Below the pieces are notes generated by a model. That model made no database searches and was not told the origin of the DNA. It worked only from the letters and a program-made list of their open reading frames with translations. Of a stretch of 64,000 nucleotides of DNA, positions 52,721 through 64,000 are shown one piece after another; the first letter of the stretch is position 1; each line of letters begins with the position of its first letter. The position numbers and the translations under genes are program-made. Origin of the DNA: Aphelidium insulamus. Taxonomy: Eukaryota; Aphelidiomycota; Aphelidea; Aphelidiaceae. Location: assembly GCA_036784855.1 (NCBI GenBank), contig JAZDSV010000016.1:1-64000 (forward strand). Direction: 5' to 3'.

Positions 52721-53434
52721 TTGTAGTGGTTTCGTTGCGGTAGTTTGCATGTATACATGGGAATATAGTTGCTTAAACAGAATTTACCATTGTGCAAACG
52801 AGCGGTCAACATGCCATGCGCCAAGTCGAGTGACCTGCGACCATCCGCCAAGCGTTGATTGCTTTTTCCAGACTACTGCTGCTCATTTGAATTGTTAAAG
52901 TCCTTAGCATTGTTGCAGAGTGTAGTCCTTCGTTGCGTTTCAATCCTGCAGAGCGCACAGAAGGCGCTCATCTTGCTGTTGAACCCTGATGAACGCTGCA
53001 TCGGTGTCTCCGGGTTCTGAACGGTTGTTTTCGTGTTGTGACGTTGGCTCATGGCTTTCAGACATCTGTTTTAAGGATGCTTGTTATTTAGATATGTACG
53101 ATAGTTGATAATGCGGATTAACTTGGTGCCACACTGCCAATCTGATGCCTTCAAATACCAGTACTCCCATTACCAGTACCAGGATGACACGGCAACTATC
53201 TACAAGCAGTAGTTGCTTAGAGTTATGTTAAAAAATAACATGCTGTTCTCAAACATTAAGTTGTGGAACTGAATCTTTATCACTGAGTGCATTAGAAGTA
53301 TCCATATATGCGTAATAGCAAATGGCTGCAGTGTTCCGTCGATTCTTCTTAAAGTGTCACGGCAGTGCAGCAGTGAGAAACAGTGATATTTAATACGTAC
53401 GAGTTCCACTTGATATAACTTGATATTCACTAAA
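52721..53434. other. Intergenic region, no gene seen
   Basis: About 700 bases between the unrecognised gene and the WIP-like gene. Mixed composition; ACCAGTACTCCCATTACCAG near 53157 is a small internal repeat. Nothing else was recognised. Confidence 0.4.
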
Positions 53435-54927
53435 ATGGCCGGTCCACCGCCGCCACCGCCTCCACCAGCTGCCAGTGCAGCCAGTGCCCCGCCTGCGCCC
53501 GCACCCGGCGCACTGCTGAAGCAAATACAAAAGGGCACTCGGCTCAAGAAGACCGAGACGGTGGACAAGTCGGCCCCGGTGCTGACGGAGGGTCCGTGTG
53601 ACTACACTTCCGTGAGTATCAGCAGAGTACACTGACTGGGTGTGTGCATAGCCAAAGCAACGCCACGAGGTGGTGGTGGTCCTCCCATGGGTGGTATGGT
53701 GCCGGGTGGCGGTGCCGGTGGTGGGGCCCGCGGTCCCGTCATGCCGGCACCTGGCGGTCTGTTTTCCGGCGGTATGCCAAAACTTCGGCCGGCAGGTGGC
53801 GCCAACCCGTCTCCGGCGGTATCCTCGGCACTCTCACCGTCGGCACCGAGTGGACCGTCACCGCATCAAAGACTGGCGCCCGTTCTGCCTGCTGGTGCTG
53901 GCCCGCCGCCCGCCACTGCACCCCGATTTCCGCCACCAGTCACTGCGGCCGACAGTGCGTGACTACATAGTCATTAGCACATCTCATGGCACTTATACAC
54001 ACACATGTACAGAACCAGTCAAGAAGCCCGGGCCGCCGACTTTGCCTCGTGGTCGTGCCGGAAGTGTTTCTACTGTTGATGGGGGTGCTGCTGCAACTGA
54101 AGCATCGCCGCCCACCATTAGTCGTCGTCCTCCGCCTGTGCCGCCTCCAGTTGCTTCCAGGTACAGTATATATTTAGTGTCTGTGTACATTTGTGCATAA
54201 TGTTACTGACAATTTCCGCAGGCCCGCTCCACCTCCACCGCCACGTGGACCACCTGAACAACCGTCGCAACTCGGATCTTCTATGGCTCCGTCGCGATCC
54301 GCCGACTCTCTTCGTATGTCTGATGTGATATTGCATATATGTCATATCAGGTGTACACTTATAAAGCAGGGAGCGGTGGTCGCGCGTCATCGGTTGGACA
54401 GTCACTGGCGGGCACCAATGCCGCCAACAGCAAATCATTGCTCAACTTGGCATCACCGCCCCCTCCACCACCACAAACAGCCCACATGTCATCGCCGTCA
54501 CAGTCTCGCTCATCGCTTTCACGGCCGCCAATGCCACCGCCATCTTCTATGAGTGGCAGCGGTGGCGGTGCCATGGAGCAGGAAGGGCGCTGGCGATTCC
54601 ATGCTGTCACTGATTTGCCGCCACCACGTCCATTTGTCAGCAATGGTCCGCGTGTTTACGTCAGTGGCAACCCGCGGGGCTCTTCACTGGCAGACGGTTT
54701 GTGCCGAATTATTTTTTACGCTATTAACGCTTATTCTAGGCGGCGCGCGTGGACTGGTGCAATCTGCTTCTTCTGGCGGTCTGTCTTCAATGTCGGGCTC
54801 ATCCATGCAAAAGAGTCCGCAGACTGGTCGACGACCGCAACCACCGCCGCCGCCATCCCGTGTCGGCGGTACTGTTCCAGCACCTGGGGGACGACCAGCT
54901 CCGCCGCCACCACCACCACGGCGTTGA
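53435..54927 (+). CDS. WIP/verprolin-family WASP-interacting protein
   Basis: Six exons (53435-53591, 53652-53954, 54013-54157, 54222-54313, 54370-54696, 54740-54927) join in phase to 403 residues. An N-terminal Pro run is followed by a WH2 actin-binding motif, LLKQIQKGTRLKKTETVDKS, as in verprolins. Next come GGLFSGGMPKLRPAGG, a WIP-family block, and Pro-rich profilin/SH3-binding stretches. The WASP-binding epitope appears as GRWRFHAVTDLPPPRPF (family RFxFHPxSDLPPPxPF), then a polyproline end. WIP chaperones WASP and links it to actin filament assembly. In animals the WASP-binding epitope is near the C-terminus; here about 100 further residues follow. Confidence 0.9.
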
Positions 54928-55080
54928 ATATAATCTCACTCTGATGTGTTATTACCTATAACATCGTATGTATATGTAAGCAGAGACTCACAAAGTTTGC
55001 ACAAGTTTATTAGACCATTAATAGTTTGACGACACCCGAGTAAGCCACCGAGGGGAATGGACATTACAGTCGACACACAA

Positions 55081-56023
<943 letters not shown>

Positions 56024-56754
56024 CGCTGGCTACTGGTTGTGTCGCTGTGAGAGTGTGTGTGGATGTGTGGATGTGTGTGCAAGCAACGCAGCTTTGTGTG
56101 TATCTGTGATGGCTGTGAATGCAATTACGGCGTCAAACAATCTCGGCGATCGATTATGTATTAAGTGGTTGAATTAAATAAGCTTAAGCGTTGGACGTCG
56201 TACGTATGCACCTGCTAGAGACATACGCTTCCTTTCAAATATAGTGCGCAAGTGCTACGCTTCTGCAGCAAATTGTAACATACATGCCTAAAGTCGTCGC
56301 GTCTCATGTTAGGAAGATTCACATGCAGAGTGATTATCTTGCCACCTCTTATGTATAACACACAAAGGGAGTTTTTCCGTTGTACACCAACTCAATATTC
56401 AACAACCCAAGTTAAACGGGCAAAGATACATTGCATTTAACTTCTTATATGGCGGAGCAAATTTACCAGGGCTTGAATTACCATCAATGCTATGTAAAGT
56501 ACATGGCCGAGTGTGTTGGTCATGTTGGATCTGCAGAATCACTGGCTAAGTCGCAGCATCACTCTGGCATACATCGCAGCTATATGTATGGTATGCGGTT
56601 CGTGCTTATTGAATAGAAAAGAATCTACGTATTCATATTTATCTATTTATCGGGTATCCTTTTCAAGTTGCGATATCCAACAGGTCACTTGGTTCTATTT
56701 TAACTGTCAAGGCAAGCGATTAGTCACTCCAGCCACCCCATCAACTGAAAGCAA
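56024..56754. other. Divergent intergenic region, no gene seen
   Basis: About 730 bases between the Rab11 and F-box start codons. GT-rich next to Rab11, AT-rich further on. No coding frame or RNA gene was recognised. Confidence 0.4.
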
Positions 56755-57967
56755 ATGGTCTGCGCGGCCGTGACACTGCTGCCGGTGGAAGTGGTGGAGC
56801 GCTACGTTCTGCCACGTCTACCCTGCCGCTCTCTGGGCGCTCTGGCGCGGGTGAGTAGCCAGACTTCTTCTCCGCTGAGCTAGTGGCTGACCCGCCCACA
56901 TATAGACATGTCGTCACTTCAGCACCATCCTGCGCAGTGACCACGCGTGGCTGTGTGTGTACGAGAGGCGATTTGGCCGGACGCCGTGGTCACACCTTGG
57001 CGACGCTAATGCAACTACCGCTACCACTACCATAGATGCTGCGGCTGACACAACCGCGACCGTCTCTGACAAGCCGGCGGGCAACGTCACGTCTCATAAC
57101 AACTCCGACACGGTGGCCACCTCGTCGTCGGCGAGGAGCGAGTACATTCGCCGCACCGACCCTCTTATCTCGGTGGCCGCATTTGACACTGTGGTTTGGC
57201 TGAATGGACACTACCTGGACCTAGTGGCCAGTGATGACAGCCCGTTTGGCCGAGAGATACATGTCAAGGCCGTGTGCTGGCTAGACATGCACACACGCGT
57301 CACGAGTGTCGAACGTGGTTGCTACCAGGTGCTGTGGCGCGTGGAACGGGATGGTGGCCACCGCGACACGCCATTCCCGTACAGCTGGGGTGAAGTGTCG
57401 CTGTCGGCATCGCCAATTGATCCCACTACGGGCGACACGGCGGACGTCGAGTCCAGCAGTCGGTTCCGTCTGCACGCCGGCGAATTTCGATCTGTTTCTG
57501 ACAGCAGTAATCATAATCAAAGTAATGGGAAGCTGTGGCTGTGCGGCGACGGCGTGTTGCGCGTACATCAACAGTTTGGGGACGTTCTGCTGCGAGTGTC
57601 GGACACGCATTCCGGCCAGTGGAAGTCTGGTGTCAAGTTTGATTGCGTAGCATTGCGCAAGCTGAGTGGAGATCCCGACAGTGCCAACGCAGAGTTCGAA
57701 GCGCCGCAGCATCAGCTGCAACAGTTTCTGCAACGCCAAGTGTATCCGCGAGTGCAGAGTGTGGCACACCACTCGCAAACCCTACTGCAACCAGACAATG
57801 ATGCTGGCGCAGTACCGCCGCCAGAGCGTGCATTCGGGGTGCGCCGCGAAGAGCTGACGGATGAATTTGACGAGTTTGACAGCAACTCTGACGGTCAGAG
57901 TGACGATGTGTGGTCGCTGGAGGATGCAGGTGGAGCTCATAGCGATATTGGTGTGGACGAAGGGTGA
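56755..57967 (+). CDS. F-box protein
   Basis: Exons 56755-56850 and 56906-57967 (intron 55 nt) give 385 residues. The N-terminal F-box reads LLPVEVVERYVLPRLPCRSL then GALARTCRHFSTILRSDHAW, with the expected LP, L..LP and W positions; it would bind Skp1 in an SCF ubiquitin ligase. The remainder is a beta-rich substrate domain (WLNGHYLDLVASDDSPFGRE, CYQVLWRVERDGGHRDTPFP) of no recognised type, followed by an acidic tail (DEFDEFDSNSDGQSDD). The CYQVLWR...W pattern loosely resembles the PP2-like or FBA lectin-type domains of some F-box proteins, which would suggest glycan or phospho-ligand targets; that is tentative. Confidence 0.75.
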
Positions 57968-58115
57968 CTAGACAGCACTCGACTCATTGTTGGCATACAC
58001 TACTGTATAGAAATACGCAATATAATCTGTTTTTACATTTACAGCGACCAAATCCCCCCAAGGAGCGTGGGAACTGCACACCCGACCGAAACCCACATGC
58101 ACATCAATGTGCCCG

Positions 58116-58126
58116 CTGATTGGCTG
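58116..58126 (+). promoter_or_regulatory. CTGATTGGCTG box
   Basis: Same 11-mer as at 22933 and 30805, 59 bases before the ATG at 58186. Confidence 0.5.
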
Positions 58127-58185
58127 GCCGCTCGTTGCGCCCACGGAGATTTTTGCTTGCGGCAATTGCTTTATTCCTCGCTCAG

Positions 58186-58581
58186 ATGCTGGTGTGGTGC
58201 ACAATATTCTTTGTTGCTCTGGAAGTGCTAGAAAGCGCGTCGCATGCGGCCCCGACGTGTGCTCCCATTCGCATATTGCCGGTGGACTTTGACGACAGCA
58301 TTAAGAGATTGGAGCCCACATCTTGGGCAGCATCGCCATTTCAGCCCACTTTGCAACAGCTTACGGAGCTTGGGCATCGACGCTACAAACACATATATAG
58401 TGGCACAGCATCGCCATTCCTCCCCACTTCTCACCAGCTTGCCGCGCTTGGGCATCGACGCTATGAACACAGGAATGTTGGCGCAAGGCGCTCAAGGCGG
58501 CAGTACGTTCGACACTTACCGCCGACCACCGACGGTGCCCACAGACCATTGATTCACATTGATCCCGGCCTGTTTCGCTGA
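58186..58581 (+). CDS. Small secreted protein with two internal ASPFxPT repeats
   Basis: The ATG at 58186 begins a signal peptide (MLVWCTIFFVALEVLESASH). The 131-residue product contains a tandem repeat: SPFQPTLQQLTELGHRRYKH and SPFLPTSHQLAALGHRRYEH, spaced 24 residues apart. LGHRRY followed by basic residues looks like a propeptide-processing or amidated-peptide layout, so a secreted peptide precursor is possible. The stop TGA overlaps an AATAAA (58581-58586), an extremely short 3' UTR. It is followed on the same strand by a related-looking small secreted gene. Confidence 0.6.
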   Translation: MLVWCTIFFVALEVLESASHAAPTCAPIRILPVDFDDSIKRLEPTSWAASPFQPTLQQLTELGHRRYKHIYSGTASPFLPTSHQLAALGHRRYEHRNVGARRSRRQYVRHLPPTTDGAHRPLIHIDPGLFR

Positions 58582-58636
58582 ATAAAAATATGCACAACTA
58601 TATCTACATCCAATTCTACCATTTCACATATAAACA

Positions 58637-58705
58637 AGGCTTCAGATGCAGGCTTCAGATGCAATCCAAGCTTCAGATGCACGCGCAATGCAGATGCAGA
58701 TGCAC
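58637..58705 (+). repeat. GCTTCAGATGCA tandem/interspersed repeat
   Basis: Three copies of GCTTCAGATGCA, then ATGCAGATGCAGATGCA, lie just upstream of the CCAAT and TATA boxes of the next gene. They could be activator sites. Confidence 0.7.
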
Positions 58706-58725
58706 ACGCGACCTCCTATCACTCG

Positions 58726-58778
58726 CTGATTGGCCGATCGCGTGCATGCAGCTTGCATCCTGGGCGCACTATAAAAGG
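58726..58778 (+). promoter_or_regulatory. Core promoter: CTGATTGGCCG and TATAAAAGG
   Basis: CTGATTGGCCG (58726-58736) is followed 33 bases later by TATAAAAGG (58770-58778), about 80 bases before the start codon at 58857. The spacing is that of a classical CCAAT/TATA promoter. Confidence 0.65.
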
Positions 58779-58856
58779 CGTGCTCGTGGCTGCACAAATC
58801 GGACAAGCTCACATCAGCAGTTTACATCATCATTGGTTTACGTTACACGTTCAACT

Positions 58857-59215
58857 ATGGCATTTTCGATCAAGTTGTTGGCCGTTATTTTGGCTCAGGT
58901 GTTGGTGTGGTCCGGTGCAAACAGTGCGCCCATGTGGAGATTGGATGACTATGTGTACCCGACCTACGCACCACAGCCCCTTCCTACTGCTGCGGACTTC
59001 GATCGCAGTGCTAATGGTAGAGGTCCTAGCATTTACACGATGAGCCATCGTCACGGTCATGATGATGGTCATTCGATCCATACAAGTACAGAGTATAAAA
59101 ATTGGCGGGACGTTCTGCCTCCATCGGGAGAAAAACCTTCTCACACTGTCGTTGTAACTCGTAACAACCGAAGTCCTGAATATGATAGTTTGGGATCAAA
59201 GGGGTCCTGGTACTA
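58857..59215 (+). CDS. Small secreted protein, His/Ser/Tyr-rich
   Basis: It has 118 residues with a signal peptide (MAFSIKLLAVILAQVLVWSG) whose LAxxLAQxLVW core resembles that of the preceding secreted gene's region. The mature chain has no cysteine and contains DDYVYPTYAPQPLP, a His-rich MSHRHGHDDGHS and a short Ser/Tyr end. No family was recognised. Strong CCAAT/TATA promoter elements suggest abundant or regulated expression. Together with 28422, 47531 and 58186 it makes four small secreted proteins in the window. Confidence 0.65.
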
Positions 59216-59343
59216 GCCGCCTCATTCTGCACGTCGACATGGCTATTTCGCAGGCAACAGATGGACGACTACAATAAATTCAATTCGTTCAACTGATACA
59301 TCCCATCTCTGTACATATAAATATTGCTGGCACACAGTCGCAC

Positions 59344-61269
59344 ATGCCGCAACCAGGCCAGCAAACGGTGCAACACCCGCTGCAGGCTGACTCTGACTCG
59401 CCGCCCACCGCGGTGGTGGCACCGTCCCCCGCTGATGCCGCCGTCGATGTCAACTCGCCTGACACTTCGTCCCGCGGCGGTGATAATGCTCCAGACACTG
59501 ACGACATGACACCGCTCTTCCCGTCCACATTCAGTGGCTTCCTGTGGGAGGTGCTGCTGGGCAGCGGGGCCAGTGCCTCGCCCACCACCACCACTGTTAC
59601 CGCATTGCACCCGGACCCAGATGCACCCTCCACTGCCTCCATGGTGTCGTTGCCCGCTCGCGGCGGCGCCACCTATCCGACTTCTCACGGCACGGTTACG
59701 TCAGCCTCTGTGCCACACTTGACCACGACCACTCCGCGCACCCAGGCGCCACCCCGCCCACAGCCCCAGCCACAACAGAGCCACGCACGAATATCTGCAC
59801 GGCGAGAATCGGACACGGGCGACAATGATACGCCCACATATGCGCCCGGCTCACCCGACAATGCATCGTTCTCACGGCCGCCGCCAACAGTCGCCGCCGC
59901 AAATGACCACGACTTCTCATCGCCCCAACCATCGCAGTCTCTGTCGCCGTCCACGGCGTCCGAGAGACCGCCGTCACTGTTGGACGGCGCATTCAACCTG
60001 GTGTCGTCGTACTGGAACGCGGCGCTGCATTATCCGCCCGCAGATGCACTGGCCACCGCCACCACAGATCTGTTGCCGTCTGGTGTGGGCAGTGGTAGGT
60101 TGGCTCGCATGGTTGCTGTATCTTACAAGTGAGTGGCAGATGGTTCAGACATGCCGCCGCCAGTCAGTCAGCTAAACACTGGCACCGGCAAGTGTTATAC
60201 ACCTACATATGTCTATATTCATCTATATTCTCATCGACTGTAACAGCCAACTCTCCGTTGGCATACTTTGTAGACATTGATGAACCGTTGGAGTTGACTG
60301 ACCGCACAACTGAAGGCATCGAGTCTGTGCTCACCGACCGCATGGCCCGACAGGTGCGGTGATATGTAAACAGCAGAACTTGCCTTCAACGCAATCCGAT
60401 GTAGCTACGGCCACACCTTCCGTCGAGGATACGGCACAACGTCCGATGGTCACTTGTGTATTCGCTGGGACAGCATGGCATATCGCTGAGGTACATTGTA
60501 TATATATTTTTGCTTCAAACATCACATGTGTAATATACGTGGCAGTACAATGTACAAGCGGTTGGACACCTTTTGCCAGGAAGAATTTGCGGGCGCTGGG
60601 CATTCCTGTCCATCACTATTGTGCGTACGGGACTCGGAGGGCGCAGTGTTTGGCGCGTTCGTCACAGAGTTGTGGCGGCCAAGCAGCGGCACCGGTCACG
60701 TCACTGGCGGTCATGCATCCGTGTATGAATCACATGGTGGTGTGCATGCTACCACGTCTGCTGCTGGCAACCAGCTCCACGATCCCGCCGGCACCGCCAT
60801 GATGTTGACTGGTCGGGGCCGTAGCTATTACGGTACCGGGGAGTGGTAAGTACTTATTGGATATGTTGTTGTCTTATATATGGAACTGACGTTGCATGCA
60901 GCTTTCTGTTTCGGGTGGAGGAGCCACAGGGCGTCCATGATGACAGTGCTTTGACCCTGTCTGTATTTCCATGGTCCTTCAAGAATGACTATTTCATGCT
61001 CAGCGAGGCCAACTTTATGGCGATGGGTGGCGGGTAAGAGTTAAGTAGATGTAAATATGCATATACCTAATACTACAAGTGTAATTATATGTACTTAATA
61101 TATATATAACTATGGCAGAAACGGAAAGTTCAGTTTGTTTCTGGACGGCGACTTTGACCGCGGCTCTTCGCGGCCAACGCCGACATTTGACCATGACCGG
61201 CCGCTGTGCAACAACAGCAAGACTGGAGAGTTCTTTTGTGTAGCCCTGGAAGTTTGGGGTTTCTTGTAG
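59344..61269 (+). CDS. TLDc-domain protein (OXR1/NCOA7-like)
   Basis: The N-terminal 245 residues are low-complexity Pro/Ser/Thr with a short helix (LLDGAFNLVSSYWNAALHYP). The TLDc domain follows over several exons: ESVLTDRMARQ, CPSLLCVRDSEGAVFGAFVT, GECFLFRVEEPQG, FPWSFKNDYFMLSEANFMAM, GGGGNGKFSLFLDGDFDRGS and FCVALEVWGFL, the standard closing EVWG. TLDc proteins bind the V-ATPase and protect against oxidative stress. The junction at 60353 needs either a 20-nt intron (60354-60373) or a 47-nt intron (60327-60373) to avoid a TGA. The final introns near 60846-60900 and 61034-61118 are ordinary. Confidence 0.85.
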
Positions 61270-61303
61270 TAGTATAGATGTTGTTTTCGTATCTCCGGTC
61301 TAT

Positions 61304-62086
61304 TCAATTAAGAATTGGTGTGTAAACATCGGGCTCGGGCGGGAACACGTCTGCCAGCCACTGGTCATCATCTAGTAGCTCTTTCTCTTCACATGGCGAG
61401 TGTGCGTTTGTGTCGACAATAGCGGATACTATAGGTCCCTCTTCGGTTGCCGTCCAGTCGCCACCTTGCGAGTGCTCCACATTAAAAGCGCTGCTTGCCA
61501 CGCTGGACTCGCCGTCGGTATGCATTCCACTGGTGGTAGATGAGGTGCTTTGATTACACATCTGGCGTGAGCGCTCTCTTTGCTTCTCTCTGTATTTTTT
61601 CTGTCTCGCCCTTTGCAGGGCCAACGCCCGGTCTTCGTCAGCTGGTGTCTATTGTCACAAATTAGTGATTTCGATTACACAGCATCAGCAGCATCCACAG
61701 CGTACCTTTTGCCGCACAAGGCGAACCTTTTTCTTTTTCACGGCCTTGACGGCTTGAGTGGACTTGGCGGCCTTGGTGGCACTAGTGCACTTGGTGGCCT
61801 TGACGGCTCCAGTGGACGTGGTGGCCTGAGTAGACTTGACGGCCCTTCTTCTGGGAGATGGCGGAGGCAGTGGTGGAATATCATCGGGAGCGCGAGTAGC
61901 CGCGATGGCTTGAATGGCTGCGAATCGCTGACGCCAGTATTCATTAAGCGACACGAATTTATAGCAGTCTGCCTGGTATATCACAGCAGTGTCGGGTGAC
62001 GGTGTGGCTACTGCAGCTGCCAAACGCGCCGATGCAGAAAATATCGCGGCGATTAATGCGACGCGATAAAAGTTTTTTGTGTGCAT
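61304..62086 (-). CDS. Signal-peptide basic protein, probable third member of the basic-repeat family
   Basis: Exons 61706-62086 and 61304-61648 join in phase to 241 residues. A signal peptide (FYRVALIAAIFSASARLAAA) is followed by a Lys/Ala/Thr-rich tract with STQA, TKAAKSTQAV and VKKKKVRLVRQK, then a basic helix LALQRARQKKYREKQRERSR and an acidic C-terminal end with DDDQWLADVF. That layout (signal peptide, basic helix of the AxRQKxxRExxRER type, then D-x-W-L-x-D-[VLM]-F) matches copies 1 and 2 at 35.6-37.7 kb, though the exon-per-repeat structure is not kept. The start is 34 bases from the divergent DDX49 start. A distinct Lys-rich secreted protein is the alternative. Confidence 0.55.
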
Positions 62087-62120
62087 TTCAGGAGAGGCAC
62101 GCAAAGAATCTTCGGTATTA

Positions 62121-63733
62121 ATGGCATTCAGACTCTTTTCCGCCAAGTGTGCACCGGCCATTGCCGCTGAAGCTGCCAATACAGAGACCGTGGCAGCTGA
62201 CGATAAAGAAGATGATGCAGTAGTGGTGGCCAAGGTGGACGTGGTGCCGGAGCCGGCGGAGCAAGCAGTGGTTTTCTCCACTGGCGTCCCGAACGCGTCA
62301 TCTTTCACGGATCTGGGCCTGGACGCGTGCCTGGTGGACAGTCTGACCGCGGTGGCTATCCGGCACCCCACCGCCATCCAGTCGGCATGCATACCCGCCA
62401 TCCTGGCCGGACGCAGTGTCATTGGATCCGCGCGGACCGGCAGCGGCAAGACCGCAGCATTTGCATTGCCGATGCTGCAGCAGCTCTCACGCGACAAGTA
62501 CGGCATATTCGGCCTGGTGTTGACGCCCACTCGGGAGCTGGCATTCCAAATTGCCGACCAGTTCAAAGTGATGGGCGAGTCTGTTGGTCTGCGCCTCTGT
62601 GTCATTGTTGGCGGTGTCGGTATGTATTGTGTGCCGTTAGTGTCCTTACTTGTATCAATTGTATGCGATCCGTCTATCAGGTTATTACCTTCATGCCTCT
62701 GCATATGCACGTCTATTGATCTTGACAGATATGATGAAGCAAGCATTGGAGTTGACGAAGCGGCCCCACATCGTGGTGGCCACTCCCGGACGTTTTGCCG
62801 ACCATGTGAACAGCAGCCCGGACGCCGTGTTCTTGAAGCGCTTGCAATTTCTGGTGCTTGACGAGGCGGACCGTATGCTGGAATCATCGTTCGCCGACGC
62901 GCTGGACACCATAATCTCGCAACTTCCACGGCAGCGGCAGACACTGCTCTTCAGCGCCACCATGACACCGGCCGTGCAGCAGCTCGCCACCGACAAGACA
63001 TTTATCTACCGTGACTGCGAGACATTCGACACCGTGGCCAAACTGGACCAGCGATACCTCATCACGCCGTCACTCGTGCGTGACGCCCATTTGGTCAATC
63101 TGGTGCGCGACAAGTACGCCGGTCACACCACCATTGTGTTCACGGCCAAGTGCCAGACGTGCGAGCTGATCCGCGTGATGCTGCGCCAGTTAAAGATTGA
63201 TAGCACGGCGCTGCACTCTCAGATGAACCAGGAGAATCGACTGTCATCACTGGCACGCTTCCGCACCGGTCTCGTGCCCGTACTGATCATTACCGATGTT
63301 GGCAGTCGGTGAGTACGGTCATCTACAATATTATCCGTGCATACTATTTTACTCTATTGACACATATGTTAGTGGTCTGGATATTCCACAGGTGCAACTG
63401 GTAATCAATTACGATGTCCCGCCCAATGCCACCGACTACATCCACCGGGTGGGACGAACAGCGCGCGCGGGACGTGGTGGCCGCGCCATCTCGCTGGTGA
63501 CCGAGTATGACGTGGACCTGGTGTTGAATATCGAGGCAAAGACTGGCCGCAAGCTGGTGGCGGAAGATGTGTCCGAGACGGCTGTCAATGATATCCTGAC
63601 CACTGTGGCGGAGGCGAAGCGGGAAGCGAGCCTCTTCCTAAAGGACACAAATTTTGGTGCCAAGCGCCGCGCCAACGCCCTGAAGAACGGCACGCTTCCC
63701 AAGAAGGTGCACAAGAAAACTAGAGCTGCTTAA
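62121..63733 (+). CDS. DDX49: DEAD-box RNA helicase, DDX49/Dbp8 type
   Basis: Exons 62121-62619, 62729-63308 and 63373-63733 join in phase to 479 residues. Q motif SFTDLGL...HPTAIQ, motif I ARTGSGKT, Ia PTRELAFQ, Ib [55 protein letters not shown] and [15 protein letters not shown] are all present. The [20 protein letters not shown] and C-terminal [17 protein letters not shown] segments point to the Dbp8/DDX49 group, which acts in nucleolar processing of 18S rRNA. The C-terminus is Lys/Arg-rich ([10 protein letters not shown]). A mitochondrial-like N-terminus ([16 protein letters not shown]) is notable but not decisive. Confidence 0.92.
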
Positions 63734-63816
63734 ATCACTGTGATGTACATTGTCAGACAGCCGAATACTTGTGTATGTGTAGCCATGTCACAAAAATGTT
63801 AACGTTATGATCGCTG

Positions 63817-64000
63817 TTATGATGGTGTGGGCAGCATGTCCAGCATGGTGTGGTCACTGTCCCGCGGGATGCGTTGCAACAGCCCCGAGTAGACGCCATC
63901 GTAGTAGCACCTCAGTATGTATGGACACCACGCGGCACAGCAGACATGCCACATATCTTCACGGCCGCTGTGCTTGACTGCTGAAGCCGTGCGCCTGATG
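63817..64000 (-). CDS. C-terminal part of an unidentified protein (cut by the window edge)
   Basis: On the minus strand an open frame runs from the window end to TAA at 63817-63819. It encodes 61 residues including MWHVCCAAWCPYILRCYYDG and VYSGLLQRIPRDSDHTMLDM. The Trp/Cys-rich core is protein-like, and the gene is convergent with DDX49 (83 bases between stops). Too little is present to name a family. Confidence 0.5.
   Translation of the reverse strand, partial: IRRTASAVKHSGREDMWHVCCAAWCPYILRCYYDGVYSGLLQRIPRDSDHTMLDMLPTPS

Overview
The window is nuclear DNA of an intron-rich, very compact eukaryote, most likely a unicellular one. About 40 genes lie in 64 kb on both strands. Most have GT-AG introns of roughly 30-110 nt, AATAAA signals close to stop codons, and CCAAT/TATA-type promoters. 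Gene content is typical of unikonts (opisthokonts and relatives): KNL1, dynactin p62, MGAT1, haspin, PRC1/Ase1, WIP/verprolin, Rab11, RasGEF, TTC5/Strap, a RAD51 paralogue, a Kre9/KNH-like cell-surface protein and DUF2408-like proteins. The sequence alone does not fix the lineage. Exon junctions were worked out by hand from reading-frame phase and family similarity; no alignment program was used.

Layout. 1-8.6 kb: 3' part of a KNL1 kinetochore gene, DCTN4, a small membrane protein, a fatty-acid elongase (ELOVL) and a DTW-domain enzyme. 8.7-13.4 kb: an accessory block with two ankyrin-repeat loci (one with an in-frame stop, one frameshifted) and a Cys-rich membrane protein. 14-24 kb: an XRN-type exonuclease, two Golgi/ER-type glycosyltransferases (GT61 and MGAT1), TTC5 and a Kre9/KNH-like surface protein. 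25-35.5 kb: two unrecognised proteins, a small secreted protein, an XRCC2-like RAD51 paralogue with a degenerate Walker A, another unrecognised protein and a large RasGEF. 35.6-39.7 kb: a tandem duplication containing two members of an unusual secreted basic-repeat family built from 27-residue exons, a fragment of a phosphopantetheinyl transferase (PPTase) gene, an 866-bp hAT-type MITE with perfect 8-bp target duplications, and the intact PPTase. 39.7-51 kb: haspin, a patatin-like lipase, two tandem DUF2408-like genes, a secreted protein, PRC1/Ase1 and DUF924. 51.5-64 kb: an unrecognised protein of different composition, WIP/verprolin, Rab11, an F-box protein, two small secreted proteins, a TLDc protein, a likely third member of the secreted basic family, a DDX49/Dbp8 helicase and a partial gene at the right edge.

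How it fits together. Most genes are unlinked housekeeping functions: mitosis (KNL1, haspin, PRC1), motor and membrane traffic (DCTN4, Rab11), the secretory pathway (MGAT1, GT61), RNA metabolism (XRN, DDX49, DTW) and actin (WIP). No operon-like functional clustering is visible. The notable features are structural: introns down to 28 nt (possibly 20 nt), at least four GC-AG introns, poly(A) signals fused to stop or start codons, a recurrent CTGATTGG promoter box, and the 35.6-39.7 kb duplication with its MITE and exon-per-repeat secreted family.
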